DNA from: Chloroflexota bacterium
GTDB taxonomy: Bacteria > Chloroflexota > Chloroflexia > Chloroflexales > Roseiflexaceae
Length of the DNA stretch: 64,000 bases
NCBI GenBank assembly: GCA_013388755.1
Contig: JACAEQ010000112.1
Span: 1 to 64,000, forward strand
Direction: 5' to 3'
Part shown: positions 46,225-55,504 of the stretch, in pieces
Layout of the letters: every line of letters begins with the position of its first letter
Position numbering within the stretch: position 1 is the stretch's first letter
The notes under the pieces: model-generated
What the model was told of the DNA's origin: nothing
Seen by the model: only the letters and a program-made list of their open reading frames with translations
Databases searched by the model: none
Made by a program: the position numbers and the translations under genes

Positions 46225-46284
46225 GACGTTGCCACGTTGCCACGTTCCCACCCTCCCACGTTCCCACCCTCCCACGTTCAACGC
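46225..46284. repeat. CCACGTT / CCCACCCT tandem repeat
   Basis: Units of CCACGTTGCCACGTTCCCAC type: five ACGTT words at 7- and 15-base spacing with two CCCACCCT interruptions. It lies between the divergent oppA promoter and the tricorn promoter. The rest of the 45872-46346 spacer holds the two promoters and the leader hairpins; no gene is seen. Confidence 0.85.
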
Positions 46285-46291
46285 CATCGTA

Positions 46292-46300
46292 TGCTACACT
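46292..46300 (+). promoter_or_regulatory. Extended -10 promoter candidate of the tricorn gene
   Basis: TGCTACACT, an extended -10, ends 46 bases before ATG 46347. The -35 region falls inside the ACGTT repeat and is poor. Confidence 0.45.
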
Positions 46301-46346
46301 GCAATGGTGCCCGGCAGGGTGACCGGTGACCGCTGAAGAGGTTGCT

Positions 46347-49300
46347 ATGAGTAGTCAGGGATATTACCGCTGGCCAACGATCCATGGCGATACCGTGGTC
46401 TTCGTGTGTGAAGATGATCTCTGGTCGGTTCCGGTATCAGGCGGCATCGCGCGACGGCTGACAGCCAACCCCGGCAGCGTCCACTCGCCCGCGCTGTCGC
46501 CCGATGGCGCGCTACTGGCGTTTGTCGGGCGCGACGAGGGGCCGGGCGAGGTGTTCGTCATGCCGGCGGCCGGCGGCGAAGCGCGCCGCCTGACGTTTCT
46601 TGGCGCCAGCACGCGGGTCTGTGGCTGGAGCCGCGACGGGCGCGATATTCTGTTTGCCAGTTCGGCCGGCCTGCCGTTTCCGCGTACCTCGGCGCTGTAC
46701 GCGATCGCCGCTGAGGGTGGTGAGCCACGCCCGCTCCCGACCGGTCTGGCGGTCAGTATTTCGTATGGCCCCGAAGGAGGCGTCGTCATTGGCCGCAACA
46801 CGAATGATACCGCGCGCTGGAAACGCTATCGCGGCGGTCTCACCGGTGATGTCTGGATCGACCCGGAGGGCACGGGAGCATGGCGTCACCTGATAGCCCT
46901 CCCCGGCAATATCGCTCTGCCACTCTGGGTTGGCGAGCGTATCTACTTTGTCGCCGATCATGAGGGTGTCGGCAATCTCTATTCGTGTTTGCCGACTGGT
47001 GAGGATTTCCAGCGGCATACTCGCCACACGGCGTACTATGCCCGCTTTCCCGCCACAGATGGCCGGCGAATCGTGTACCATGCCGGTGCCGACCTGTACC
47101 TCTTCGACCCGGCGACGGACCAGTCGCACATGATCGAGATCGATTTTCGAAGCCCACGCACGCAACGTAAGCGGCGGTTCGTTGAGGCTGCACGCTTCGT
47201 GCAGGGAATCAACCTGCATCCCGAAGGTCATTCGCTTGCTGCCATTGTGCGAGGTAAGCCATTCACGTTTGGTAACTGGGAGGGTGCCGTGCTGCAACAC
47301 GGCGATCCCGGCGCCGTGCGCTACCGTCTGGCAGCATGGTTGCCCGACGGCAAACGGATCGTGGTGGTGAGTGATGCTGCCGGTGAAGAAGCGCTTGAGA
47401 TTCATACGATCGCCCATGCCAATGGCGTGCCGAAAGAAGATCAGTGGCCGGGGGTGCGCGATCTGAACACCACCGCAGCGCAGGATGTGCCGTGCGACGG
47501 CTGTACGCGCCTCGACGGCCTCGATATCGGGCGCCCATCAACGCTGGTCGTGTCGCCAAAGGCGCCGCTTGTCGCGATTGCCAACAATCGTAACGAGCTG
47601 TTGCTGGTTGACCTGGAAGCGCGAACGGTGCGTGTGCTTGATCGCAGCCGTCACGCGCCCATGCCCGGCATTGCCTGGTCGCCCGATGGACGCTGGCTGG
47701 CATACGGCTTTGTTGAGACGCAGCAGACCTCGATGATCAAGCTCTGTGAGGTCGCGACTGGCCAGGTAACACCGGCAACGCGCCCGGTGCTGTATGATGA
47801 AGCACCGGCGTTTGACCCGGACGGCAAATATCTCTACTTTATCTCGTACCGCGACTTCGAGCCGGTGCGCGACGAGATGCATTTCGAGTACAGTTTTCCG
47901 CGCGGCGCCCGGCCATTCCTGGTGACCCTGCGCGCCGATCTGCGCTCGCCGTTCGTGCCCGGGCCGCATGCGCTGGAGAAGCCGGCCGGTAAGCCGGCGA
48001 CCAGTGAGGCGAAGCCTGAACAGGAGGGTTCGCCGGAGGCCGGACCGAAGGGTGCAGAGGGCGCACCAGCGCCAGCGGCAAAACCTGAGCCGGCGCTCAC
48101 GATCGATCTTGAGGGGATTACGGATCGGGTGGTCGCCTTCCCGCTGCCGGTCGGGCGCTATGGCCAGGTCGCCGGTATTGCCGGCAAGGCGCTGTTCACT
48201 GTCTTCCCGATTGAAGCGTTGCCCGGCAGTTCCTCGGCCCCCGGCGACGGTGCGCCGGCACGCGGGCGCCTCGATGTGTATGATTTTGAGACCTTGAGCA
48301 GTGAGACGCTGATTGATGGCGTTTCGCGCTTCTGGCTTGCCAATGATGCCAGGACGATGGCGTACCGCGCCGGCAACCGGGTGCGTGTGATCAAGGCAGG
48401 TGAGAAACCGAAAGACAATGGTGAGCCAGGGCGCAAGAGCGGCTGGGTTGATCTCTCGCGGGTCAAACTGCTGGTGTCGCCACCTGCCGAGTGGCTCCAG
48501 ATGTACCGCGAAGCCTGGCGCCTGCAGCGTGACCACTTCTGGACACCGGACATGTCGGGTGTGGACTGGCTGGCTGTCTACCAGCGCTACCTGCCATTGC
48601 TGGAACGGGTCGCGACTCGCGGCGAGTTTTCCGACCTGGTATGGGAGATGCAGGGTGAACTGGGCACATCGCACGCCTACGAGTTCGGCGGCGACTACCG
48701 GCCGGAGCCGCACTACAGCCAGGGGAAGCTTGGCGCCGATCTGCGCTACGATGCGGCCACCGACTCCTACCTCGTCGAACGGATCGTACGCGGCGACATC
48801 TGGGATGAGCGTGCCAGTTCACCGCTGGCACGGCCCGGGATTACCATCAAGCCAGGCGACCGGTTGATCGCCGTTAACGGGCGACGTGTCGGGCGCGATC
48901 GTTCACCGCATGCATTACTGATGAACCAGGGCAATAGCGATGTGCTGCTGAGCTTCGCCTGCGCTGACGGCGTCACGCGCGTTGTGACGGTCAGGGCACT
49001 GCAAGATGATACTCAGGCGCGCTATCGCGCGTGGGTGGAGCAGAACCGCCAGGCTGTGCATGCAGCAACGGGTGGGCGCGTCGGGTACATTCATATTCCG
49101 GACATGCAGGCGCGCGGGTATGCAGAGTTTCATCGCGGTTTTCTCGCCGAGGTGACGCGTGAGGGCCTGATTGTTGACGTGCGGTATAATGCCGGCGGGC
49201 TTGTGTCGCCGCTGATTGTCGAGAAACTGGCGCGTAAGCGCCTGGGCTACGATGTGTCGCGCTGGGGCGAACCGGTGCCCTACCCGCCGGAGTCGGTGAT

Positions 49301-49682
49301 GGGGCCGATGGTGGCGATCATCAACGAAGCGGCCGGTTCAGATGGTGATATCATCAGCCACGTATTCAAGCTGATGAAACTCGGCCCATTGATCGGCAAG
49401 CGCACCTGGGGCGGCGTGATTGGCATCAGCCCGCGTGACACTCTGATGGACGGCGGCATCACGACCCAGCCGGAATACTCGTTCTGGTCGGCGGAGGCTG
49501 GCTGGCAGATCGAGAACCGCGGCGTCGAGCCTGATATCGAAGTCGAGATCCGGCCGCAGGATTATGTGGCCGGCCAGGATCCGCAACTCGATCGCGCGAT
49601 CGCGGAGGTATTACGCCTGCTGGAGGATAACCCGCCGGTCCTGCCACAGTTCGGCGACCGGCCACGGTTGCCGTTGCCGTGA
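46347..49682 (+). CDS. Tricorn protease, canonical active site
   Basis: 1111 residues from ATG 46347 (MSSQGYYRWPTIHGDT); AGAGG is six bases upstream, and a GTG at 46326 is rejected. Two beta-propellers (about 1-330 and 330-640) channel peptides; a Pro/Ala/Glu-rich linker (about 545-585) interrupts the second. C1 (LQMYREAWRLQRDHFWTPDM), PDZ (ARPGITIKPGDRLIAVNGRRV) and the S41 core follow. The tetrad of Thermoplasma tricorn is present: Ser-His in ELGTSHAYEF, Ser in NEAAGSDGDI and Glu in NRGVEPDIEVE. It degrades oligopeptides from the proteasome or other ATP-dependent proteases to 2-4-residue products in the cytosol. It is paralogous to the copy at 24627. Confidence 0.96.
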   Translation: MSSQGYYRWPTIHGDTVVFVCEDDLWSVPVSGGIARRLTANPGSVHSPALSPDGALLAFVGRDEGPGEVFVMPAAGGEARRLTFLGASTRVCGWSRDGRDILFASSAGLPFPRTSALYAIAAEGGEPRPLPTGLAVSISYGPEGGVVIGRNTNDTARWKRYRGGLTGDVWIDPEGTGAWRHLIALPGNIALPLWVGERIYFVADHEGVGNLYSCLPTGEDFQRHTRHTAYYARFPATDGRRIVYHAGADLYLFDPATDQSHMIEIDFRSPRTQRKRRFVEAARFVQGINLHPEGHSLAAIVRGKPFTFGNWEGAVLQHGDPGAVRYRLAAWLPDGKRIVVVSDAAGEEALEIHTIAHANGVPKEDQWPGVRDLNTTAAQDVPCDGCTRLDGLDIGRPSTLVVSPKAPLVAIANNRNELLLVDLEARTVRVLDRSRHAPMPGIAWSPDGRWLAYGFVETQQTSMIKLCEVATGQVTPATRPVLYDEAPAFDPDGKYLYFISYRDFEPVRDEMHFEYSFPRGARPFLVTLRADLRSPFVPGPHALEKPAGKPATSEAKPEQEGSPEAGPKGAEGAPAPAAKPEPALTIDLEGITDRVVAFPLPVGRYGQVAGIAGKALFTVFPIEALPGSSSAPGDGAPARGRLDVYDFETLSSETLIDGVSRFWLANDARTMAYRAGNRVRVIKAGEKPKDNGEPGRKSGWVDLSRVKLLVSPPAEWLQMYREAWRLQRDHFWTPDMSGVDWLAVYQRYLPLLERVATRGEFSDLVWEMQGELGTSHAYEFGGDYRPEPHYSQGKLGADLRYDAATDSYLVERIVRGDIWDERASSPLARPGITIKPGDRLIAVNGRRVGRDRSPHALLMNQGNSDVLLSFACADGVTRVVTVRALQDDTQARYRAWVEQNRQAVHAATGGRVGYIHIPDMQARGYAEFHRGFLAEVTREGLIVDVRYNAGGLVSPLIVEKLARKRLGYDVSRWGEPVPYPPESVMGPMVAIINEAAGSDGDIISHVFKLMKLGPLIGKRTWGGVIGISPRDTLMDGGITTQPEYSFWSAEAGWQIENRGVEPDIEVEIRPQDYVAGQDPQLDRAIAEVLRLLEDNPPVLPQFGDRPRLPLP

Positions 49683-49715
49683 CATCAGGCGCAAAGTAAG
49701 AGAACAGGAACCGCA

Positions 49716-50531
49716 ATGCCAGGCATATCCTTCGACCGGGCGGTCGAATACTATGATGAAACGCGTGGTTACCCTCCAGGCATTGATGAGCAATTGCGCG
49801 ACTCGATCATCGCGCACCTGGGCCTGGGGCGCGACGCGCGGCTCCTGGAGCCGGGCATCGGCACCGGGCGCATTGCACTGCCCTTCATTCGCGCCGGTTA
49901 TACCTACGTCGGCGTTGATCTCTCGCGTGGCATGATGCGGAAATTGCGGCACAAACTCACCGATCGCGCGCAACCGGTATGCCTGGTTTGCGGCGATGTG
50001 ATGCACCTGCCATTTGCCGATGCCTCGTTCGACGCAGCTGTGCTGGTGCATGTGTTGCACCTGGTGGACGACTGGCGCCAGGTGCTGCGCGAGACGCGGC
50101 GCGCGCTCCGCGAAGGTGGGTGCATGGTGCTTGCCAGTGATGAGCGTGGCGGCGAAGGTGATGCGTTACCGCGCGCCCGGGTTCATGCGGCGTGGTCGGC
50201 CATTCTTGATGAACTGCGCGTGCCACCGGAGCAACGGCGCGACGGTGCGCCGCATGGTCTGGACGATCGGTTTCCGCCGTTTCTCGAGGAACTGGGGGCC
50301 GAGGTACGGCGCACAACACTGGTCGCATACCGCCATGTGGCGCGCACAGCGCGCGAGGTGGCGCATCAGTACCAGGCGCGACTGTATAGTAGTTGCTGGG
50401 CGCTTCCCGACGCGGTGCACACCGAGGCGGCGCGTCGCCTGCAGCGCTGGATTGACGAGGAGTGCGCCGATCCGGACACGGCGCACGAGGCGCCGGCCCG
50501 GATTGACGCGTACGTGGCCCGCTGGCCGTAG
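49716..50531 (+). CDS. Class I SAM-dependent methyltransferase
   Basis: 271 residues. Motif I LLEPGIGTGRIALPF, motif II YVGVDLSRGMM, motif III VCGDVMHLPFADASFDAAV and the following HVLHLVDDWRQVLRETRRALREGG define a UbiE/Methyltransf_11-type fold binding S-adenosylmethionine. The C-terminal 110 residues are less typical and may hold the substrate site, which I cannot identify. It begins 33 bases after the tricorn stop and could be co-transcribed. A MITE-like element follows 12 bases after its stop. Confidence 0.9.
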   Translation: MPGISFDRAVEYYDETRGYPPGIDEQLRDSIIAHLGLGRDARLLEPGIGTGRIALPFIRAGYTYVGVDLSRGMMRKLRHKLTDRAQPVCLVCGDVMHLPFADASFDAAVLVHVLHLVDDWRQVLRETRRALREGGCMVLASDERGGEGDALPRARVHAAWSAILDELRVPPEQRRDGAPHGLDDRFPPFLEELGAEVRRTTLVAYRHVARTAREVAHQYQARLYSSCWALPDAVHTEAARRLQRWIDEECADPDTAHEAPARIDAYVARWP

Positions 50532-50543
50532 CCAGGCTTAGAG

Positions 50544-50670
50544 CCTATCCGAAAACCCATGGGCATGCTGTCATTGCGAGGAGCGCCAGCGACGAAGCAA
50601 TCTACCGGCGCGAGCGGAGATTGCTTCGCTCGCGCTCGCAATGACATTGACCATCTGGTTTTCGGATAGG
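50544..50670 (+). repeat. MITE-like element, copy 3, with perfect 14-bp terminal inverted repeats
   Basis: CCTATCCGAAAACC and GGTTTTCGGATAGG flank an interior with CATGGGCATGCTGTCATTGC and GATTGCTTCGCTCGCGCTCG. It aligns along its whole length with 28966-29093, but the ends differ by paired changes (CTCTCC/GGAGAG against CTATCC/GGATAG). It lies directly downstream of a stop codon, as copy 1 does. Confidence 0.9.
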
Positions 50671-50732
50671 TACTTACGACATCGTGATTACCTTCCGGCA
50701 AGGTTCTTCCGGGAAGATACGGGAGGCGCCAT

Positions 50733-51029
50733 TCACTCGCCGTTCCTCTCACCGGCAGCAGTGTTGACACGCAAGATTGTGTAGAGTGGGCAAAATCCGG
50801 TGGCGGCGGTTACGATGAGAATCAGCCCGACGATGCTCAAGATCATCTGCCACATGCCGGCCATACCAAAGAAACCGAACAGAAACATAAGCAGGCCGAT
50901 ACCAAGCCGGACATCGCGATCGGTGATACTTTCGTTGACAGGTAGCACAACATCCCCCTGTGGTTCCATCAGTTGACGAAAGACCTTGTGCGGTTCGTCA
51001 CAGAGAATTGGCATACCAAGTATACGCAT
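50733..51029 (-). CDS. DUF2892 small membrane protein
   Basis: 98 residues. The C-terminal half is a DUF2892 (YgaP transmembrane-type) domain: NESITDRDVRLGIGLLMFLFG, a second helix MWQMILSIVGLILIVTAATG, and the conserved FCPLYTILRVNT with its cysteine. The N-terminal 35 residues (MRILGMPILCDEPHKVF) are extra; ATG 50969 would give a protein closer to the family length. No clear ribosome-binding site decides. The function is unknown; relatives can be fused to rhodanese domains. Confidence 0.75.
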   Translation of the reverse strand: MRILGMPILCDEPHKVFRQLMEPQGDVVLPVNESITDRDVRLGIGLLMFLFGFFGMAGMWQMILSIVGLILIVTAATGFCPLYTILRVNTAAGERNGE

Positions 51030-51110
51030 TGGGCGGGGCGTGTTGTAGAATCCTTCGTAACGCAGCGTGGCGTTCTCTTAACCGACAGGACCTGACAGGA
51101 CAGAGAAACG

Positions 51111-52199
51111 ATGAACGATACCATTGTATTCACCCGTGGCGTGCCGCCGCCCGAGGCGTTCCCGGTCGCGCAGCTTGCCGAATGCGTGGCAGCGGCGATC
51201 CAGTCCGATCCGGCGGTTGTGCTGCAGTATGGTCAGCAACAGGGGTACGCGCCGCTGCGGGCATTACTGGCCGCCGAATACGGCGTGCCGGAGAACGAAG
51301 TGATGGTCGCCAATGGCTCGCTTCAACTACAAGATCTCCTGGCGGCCCACCTGGTACGGCCGGGGATGACGGTGCTGACCGAGCAACCCGGCTATGATCG
51401 CGCCATCATGACCTTCCGCCGCCGTGGTGCTCGCGTGGTCGGTGTGCCGCTCGAGGCGGATGGCGTTGACGTCGCGCGGCTGGAGGCCGAAGTCAGGCGC
51501 CAGACCCCGGCGTTTCTGTACCTGGTGCCGGATTTCCAGAACCCGGCAGGCGTTACGACGTCGGCGGAGAAGCGACGCGCCATTCTGGCGCTCGCTGAGC
51601 GCTATGGCTTCTGGGTCGTGGAGGACATACCATACCGGCGGCTACGGTATCGCGGCGAGCCCGTGCCGATGCTGCGCGAGATCAATCCGCAGCGAGTTGT
51701 AACGATGACCTCGTTCAGCAAGCTGCTCAGCCCGGGCATGCGGGTCGGGTACATGGTTGCGCCGGCGCAACTGGTGGCAGCGATCACGAAGGAAGGCGAA
51801 CATACGTATCTTTCGCCGGTACTGCCGACGCAGGCTGCCGTCGCGGAGTTCATCCGGCGCGGCTGGCTCCAGCCGAACATTGAGCGGCTGAAACAACTGT
51901 ATCGCCCGCGCTGGGACGCCATGCTCGGTGCGGTGCGGCGCCATCTGGAGGGTGTGACAGCCTCAGAACCGGATGGGGGGTTCTTCGTCAGCGTTACCCT
52001 ACCGGCGGAGGCCAATACTCGTGGGCTGGTTGAGCGAGCAAAAGCGATCGGCCTGGTGCTGACGGAGGGGCAGGCGTTTTTTGCCGATCCGGATGAAGGC
52101 CCACCCCCCGACGGCGAGCGGTTTGTCCGGCTACCGTTCTGCGCCGTTACCCCGCAACAGATTGATGAAGGCGTGCGACGGCTGGCGTCGCTGCTGTAA
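51111..52199 (+). CDS. PLP-dependent aminotransferase (class I/II, LysN/MocR-like fold)
   Basis: 362 residues, fold type I. Lys204 in TMTSFSKLLSPGMRVGY binds pyridoxal phosphate; Asn144 in DFQNPAGVT, Asp172 in VVEDIPYRRLRY and NGSLQLQDLL are the other cofactor contacts. The closest described groups are 2-aminoadipate/aromatic aminotransferases and the C-terminal domains of MocR regulators. The protein has no N-terminal DNA-binding domain, so it is an enzyme. Substrates cannot be fixed. It appears monocistronic. Confidence 0.92.
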   Translation: MNDTIVFTRGVPPPEAFPVAQLAECVAAAIQSDPAVVLQYGQQQGYAPLRALLAAEYGVPENEVMVANGSLQLQDLLAAHLVRPGMTVLTEQPGYDRAIMTFRRRGARVVGVPLEADGVDVARLEAEVRRQTPAFLYLVPDFQNPAGVTTSAEKRRAILALAERYGFWVVEDIPYRRLRYRGEPVPMLREINPQRVVTMTSFSKLLSPGMRVGYMVAPAQLVAAITKEGEHTYLSPVLPTQAAVAEFIRRGWLQPNIERLKQLYRPRWDAMLGAVRRHLEGVTASEPDGGFFVSVTLPAEANTRGLVERAKAIGLVLTEGQAFFADPDEGPPPDGERFVRLPFCAVTPQQIDEGVRRLASLL

Positions 52200-52237
52200 T
52201 GCGGCATGCACGAGTGGCGCCGCGCTATGTAGCGGCG

Positions 52238-53032
52238 CTACTCATTGTTGACCGCGAGAAGATACCCTTTGCCACGTACATTCAGAATATAGCGCGGTGA
52301 GCTTGGATCAGGCTCCAGCTTCTGGCGCAAGTGGTGGATATGTGGCTTGATCAGCTCGCCAGCTTCGAGGTCGCTGGCCTCGTATCCCTGGGCACATTTG
52401 ACCAGCTGGCCGTAGGAGAGCATCGTGCCGGCATGCTCCGCCAGGCACAGGAGCACACGGAATTCGGTGGGCGTGAGCGAGAGGGTGCGCCCCCCCAGGG
52501 TGGCGACCTGGCGCCAGGTGTCGAGTTGCAGTTGCCCGATGATAATGGTACGTTCGGCCTGCGCTGCCCCGGCGGCCTCGGTGGTCGCCGCTACCGAACC
52601 GCGAAGCTCCTGGACCGCAGCGTCAACGGCATTCAGCAACGCCCGGCGGCGTTGTTCGGTGGCGTGTGCATGGAGCGCCGCCTGGACGCGTTCGACGACC
52701 TTTGCCGGCTCGGTATTCTTCAATAGATAGTCAAAGATACCGTAACGTAACCCTTCGACGGCTGTCTCCAGCGAACCATGGCCGGTCAACACAATCACCG
52801 CAAGGTCCGGCTGGCGCGCCCGCGCTGCCGCCACCACCTGCATCCCGTCAATGCCGGGCATCTTCAGGTCAACCAGCAGCAGGTCATACTGCTGCTCGTC
52901 GAGCAGGGCAATCGCTTCCACCCCACCGGAAGCCGTTGTGACCTCGTAGCCGGCGCGCGTCAGCATGGCGCCCAGTGTCAGCCGGATGTTGGCTTCGTCG
53001 TCGACCAGCAATACCCGCTCTGGCTGGCTCAT
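52238..53032 (-). CDS. Orphan response regulator, winged-helix output
   Basis: 264 residues with the same layout as the regulator at 33909: receiver (VDDE; Asp in DLLLVDLKMPGIDG; Lys in DYLLKNTEP), a helical linker of about 40 residues with an Ala-rich stretch, then an OmpR-type winged helix (LSLTPTEFRVLLCLAEHAG, KPHIHHLRQKLEPD, YILNVRGKGYLL). No histidine kinase is adjacent. A minus-strand promoter lies 70 bases upstream. Confidence 0.92.
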   Translation of the reverse strand: MSQPERVLLVDDEANIRLTLGAMLTRAGYEVTTASGGVEAIALLDEQQYDLLLVDLKMPGIDGMQVVAAARARQPDLAVIVLTGHGSLETAVEGLRYGIFDYLLKNTEPAKVVERVQAALHAHATEQRRRALLNAVDAAVQELRGSVAATTEAAGAAQAERTIIIGQLQLDTWRQVATLGGRTLSLTPTEFRVLLCLAEHAGTMLSYGQLVKCAQGYEASDLEAGELIKPHIHHLRQKLEPDPSSPRYILNVRGKGYLLAVNNE

Positions 53033-53390
53033 TCCGCGTCTCCCGCGCAGTCAACCCTGCGAATCGTTCCAGCGAACAAATGCACCACTGCGATGTCAGA
53101 GATGGTAGCATCAAGTGTGGATGGATGTCAACTATTCATCACGCTTCACAAAGTCGTGTCCGCATGGATCTAGTAAATGCCCACCTTTTGTAGTATACTC
53201 ATGACAACTTACTCATCACCTTGTGAGAGAAGGTACAGGCTCGCGTCGCGCCCGTCGCGTGCAGTCTCCCACACGACCTGGTAGGGCTCCTCCCACGCAC
53301 GCAGGAAGCCATTGTCGGTGGCAACAGTTCTGTTTCGACACCGGCCATCCGTTGTGCGGGTCGATGGCGACCCTGGAAGGAGGACGGTCA
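53033..53390. other. Divergent intergenic region (358 bp)
   Basis: Contains the minus-strand promoter at 53102-53131, a plus-strand TATACT box at 53194-53199 without a good -35, and a purine-rich ribosome-binding site (GGAAGGAGG, 53375-53383) for the gene at 53391. The frame from 53223 runs in phase with that gene but lacks a start signal. Confidence 0.6.
53102..53131 (-). promoter_or_regulatory. Promoter of the orphan response regulator
   Basis: Minus strand: TTGACA (53126-53131), 18-base spacer ending TGC, TACCAT (53102-53107). Confidence 0.65.
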
Positions 53391-53783
53391 ATGATCGACC
53401 AGAGTGTGCGTCGTCTGCTTGAAAGCGCAATTGATACGCCGATCAAGCTGCAACTGGTGCTGATGTTCCATGAGAATCAGCAGTTGCGTGTAACTGCCGG
53501 TCAGGTGGCGGATCGGATGTATCGCGATATCTGGAGCATCCGCGAGGCACTCCGCGAGCTGGCGGAGAGTGGTGTTCTTGTTGAGACGATGGCGAAAGAC
53601 GGTCCCGCGTATCATTTCCGCCCAGCATACGAACTGGCCGAGCCGATCCGTCGGCTGGTGCAATGCTATAATGAACCGCTTGAGCGTGATCGCTTGCACC
53701 ACATTCTGCGCCAGATCGCCGGTGATGCGCAATATCGGCGGGCCATGCGCGTCGGCGTGGCGTTCGAGACGATCAGTTTCTAG
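53391..53783 (+). CDS. Small winged-helix transcriptional regulator
   Basis: 130 residues from ATG 53391, with GGAAGGAGG eight bases upstream. The core LVLMFHENQQLRVTAGQVADRMYRDIWSIREALRELAESGVLVE is a winged helix-turn-helix with a recognition helix and beta-wing (AYHFRPAYE), as in MarR/TrmB/ArsR-type or BlaI-like regulators. The C-terminal 45 residues are helical and could dimerise. The sulfite-oxidase-like gene follows after 13 bases, so local control is plausible. Confidence 0.75.
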   Translation: MIDQSVRRLLESAIDTPIKLQLVLMFHENQQLRVTAGQVADRMYRDIWSIREALRELAESGVLVETMAKDGPAYHFRPAYELAEPIRRLVQCYNEPLERDRLHHILRQIAGDAQYRRAMRVGVAFETISF

Positions 53784-53796
53784 TTGCCAGTAAGCT

Positions 53797-54414
53797 ATGT
53801 TCGAATCGTTCAAGAAGAAGTACGACCGTACGCCCCCCGAGAAACGCAATCGTGTGCCGCCTGGCCAGTATGTGACTGAGAAGTTCCCGGTACTGCATTA
53901 CGGCGATGTGCCGAATTATCGCAACGTCGAACAGACGTGGGATCTGCGCGTGTGGGGCGAAATCGCTGAACCTGCGCGGTTCAGTTTCGCCGAGTTTCGC
54001 GCCCTGCCGACGATCACCGTGACGACCGATATTCACTGCGTGACGCGCTGGAGCAAGCTTGATACCCACTGGGAAGGTGTGCAGTTCAAGGAATTTCTCA
54101 AACATCTCCCGCCGCTGAAAGCGACGGCCACGCACGTCATGGCGCATTGTGAGCAGGGTTTTACGACAAATGTGCCACTTGAGGTGTTGCTGGAGGATGA
54201 CGCGCTGCTGGCGTACAGGTATGAAGGTGAAGAACTGACGCCGGAGCATGGCTATCCGCTACGCTTACTGACGCCGCGCAGGTATTTCTGGAAAAGCGCG
54301 AAATGGTTGCGCGGCCTTGAGTTTCTTGCTGTGGATCGCCCCGGTTTCTGGGAGCGCTACGGCTATCATAACGACGCCGACCCCTGGAAGGAACAACGCT
54401 ACGCGGAAGAGTGA
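53797..54414 (+). CDS. Sulfite-oxidase-like molybdopterin oxidoreductase
   Basis: 205 residues of the oxidoreductase molybdopterin-binding (SUOX/YedY) family. Cys81 in [14 protein letters not shown] is the expected molybdenum ligand; [21 protein letters not shown] and [23 protein letters not shown] are conserved cofactor-binding segments. There is no Tat signal or membrane helix, unlike YedY (MsrP), so a cytosolic enzyme is predicted. No heme or Mo-dimerisation domain is present. The substrate is unknown; sulfite is only one possibility. It shares a putative operon with the winged-helix gene. Confidence 0.9.
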   Translation: MFESFKKKYDRTPPEKRNRVPPGQYVTEKFPVLHYGDVPNYRNVEQTWDLRVWGEIAEPARFSFAEFRALPTITVTTDIHCVTRWSKLDTHWEGVQFKEFLKHLPPLKATATHVMAHCEQGFTTNVPLEVLLEDDALLAYRYEGEELTPEHGYPLRLLTPRRYFWKSAKWLRGLEFLAVDRPGFWERYGYHNDADPWKEQRYAEE

Positions 54415-54529
54415 CCGTCGTTCCATTGTGGCGGTTGTCGCTGGCAAAGCTGGTAACAACCGCCACGTTGATCCTGGCGTGCGACGCTGCTGCAGGCGAT
54501 CACGAGGGCCTGCCTGAAAAAGATCGGCC

Positions 54530-55447
54530 TTAGATCAGGTATGGCCGCAACACGTTACGTGCCAGCAGAAACCCCCGCTTGACCAGTTCTTCCGTCCCTT
54601 CGAATTTGCGGTCCTCGTGCTCGATGCTCAGCACAAAGTCGTACCCGACGGCGTAGAGTGCCGCGATGAACCGATCCCAGCGCACTTCGCCGAGGCCCGG
54701 CAGCCGCGGGATCTGCCAGCCGATCCCCGTCGCCATCACACCGTGGGCATACAGGCCATCACGGTTGATCTCGAGATCCTTGGCGTGGACATGGAACAGG
54801 CGATCGCCGAATTCGTACACAGCGCGCTCATAATCGATCATCTGCCAGATCAGGTGTGATGGGTCCAGATTCAGGCCAAAGTTCGCATCCGGAATGATCC
54901 GGAACATCTCACGCCAGATCGCCGGCGAATAGGCCAGGTTGGCTCCGCCCGGCCACTCGTCATAACTGAAGATCATCGGGCAGTTTTCGATGGCAATCTT
55001 GACGTTGCGTTCGGCGGCATAGTGCACCAGCGGCGGCCAGACCTCGGCGAACTGTTTGAGGTTGTCGGGCACGTTCTTCGCCGGGTCGCGCCCGATGAAG
55101 GTGCCGACGACGCCGACACCAAGCATGTGCGCTGCGTCAATCACCTGTTTCAGGTGTGCATTGACGCGGGCGCGATGGTCAGGGTCGGGGTGCAGGTTGT
55201 TTGGGTAATAGCCGAGCGACGATATGACGAGACCGGTGCGTGCCATGAGTTTGCGGATTTCCGTCGCTCGTGCATCGGTTAGCGTGGCGACGTCGATGTG
55301 ACAGATGCCGGCATAGCGGCGCTCCTTGCCGGAACTGGCCGGCCAGCAGGCGATCTCGATCGCCTCGAATCCGCTGGCGGCGCCCCACTCGGCGCATTCC
55401 TCCAGCGAAAGCTGCGGTAACGCGGCAGTGAAGAATCCAAGTTTCAT
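54530..55447 (-). CDS. Sugar phosphate isomerase/epimerase (xylose-isomerase-like TIM barrel)
   Basis: 305 residues from ATG 55447 (MKLGFFTAALPQLSLEECAEW); GGGAGG lies six bases upstream, so a frame to 55483 is rejected. AP-endonuclease-2 fold motifs: GFEAIEIACWP, VISSLGYYPNN, IAIENCPM (metal-binding Glu), NLDPSHLIWQ (Asp and His), FHVHAKDLEI (His, Asp) and LSIEHED (last Glu). Relatives act on inositol, tagatose or other ketoses. It lies 259 bases downstream of a Gfo/Idh oxidoreductase on the same strand, a pairing usual in polyol and inositol catabolism. Confidence 0.9.
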   Translation of the reverse strand: MKLGFFTAALPQLSLEECAEWGAASGFEAIEIACWPASSGKERRYAGICHIDVATLTDARATEIRKLMARTGLVISSLGYYPNNLHPDPDHRARVNAHLKQVIDAAHMLGVGVVGTFIGRDPAKNVPDNLKQFAEVWPPLVHYAAERNVKIAIENCPMIFSYDEWPGGANLAYSPAIWREMFRIIPDANFGLNLDPSHLIWQMIDYERAVYEFGDRLFHVHAKDLEINRDGLYAHGVMATGIGWQIPRLPGLGEVRWDRFIAALYAVGYDFVLSIEHEDRKFEGTEELVKRGFLLARNVLRPYLI

Positions 55448-55504
55448 AATCGGCCTCCCGTGCTTTATAGCAACATGCAACAACCTTGCTCCCCGATTGG
55501 GTGC

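Noticed and set aside
47538-48713. 391-residue minus-strand frame inside the tricorn gene
   Set aside because: Antisense to an intact tricorn catalytic protein; no supporting signals.
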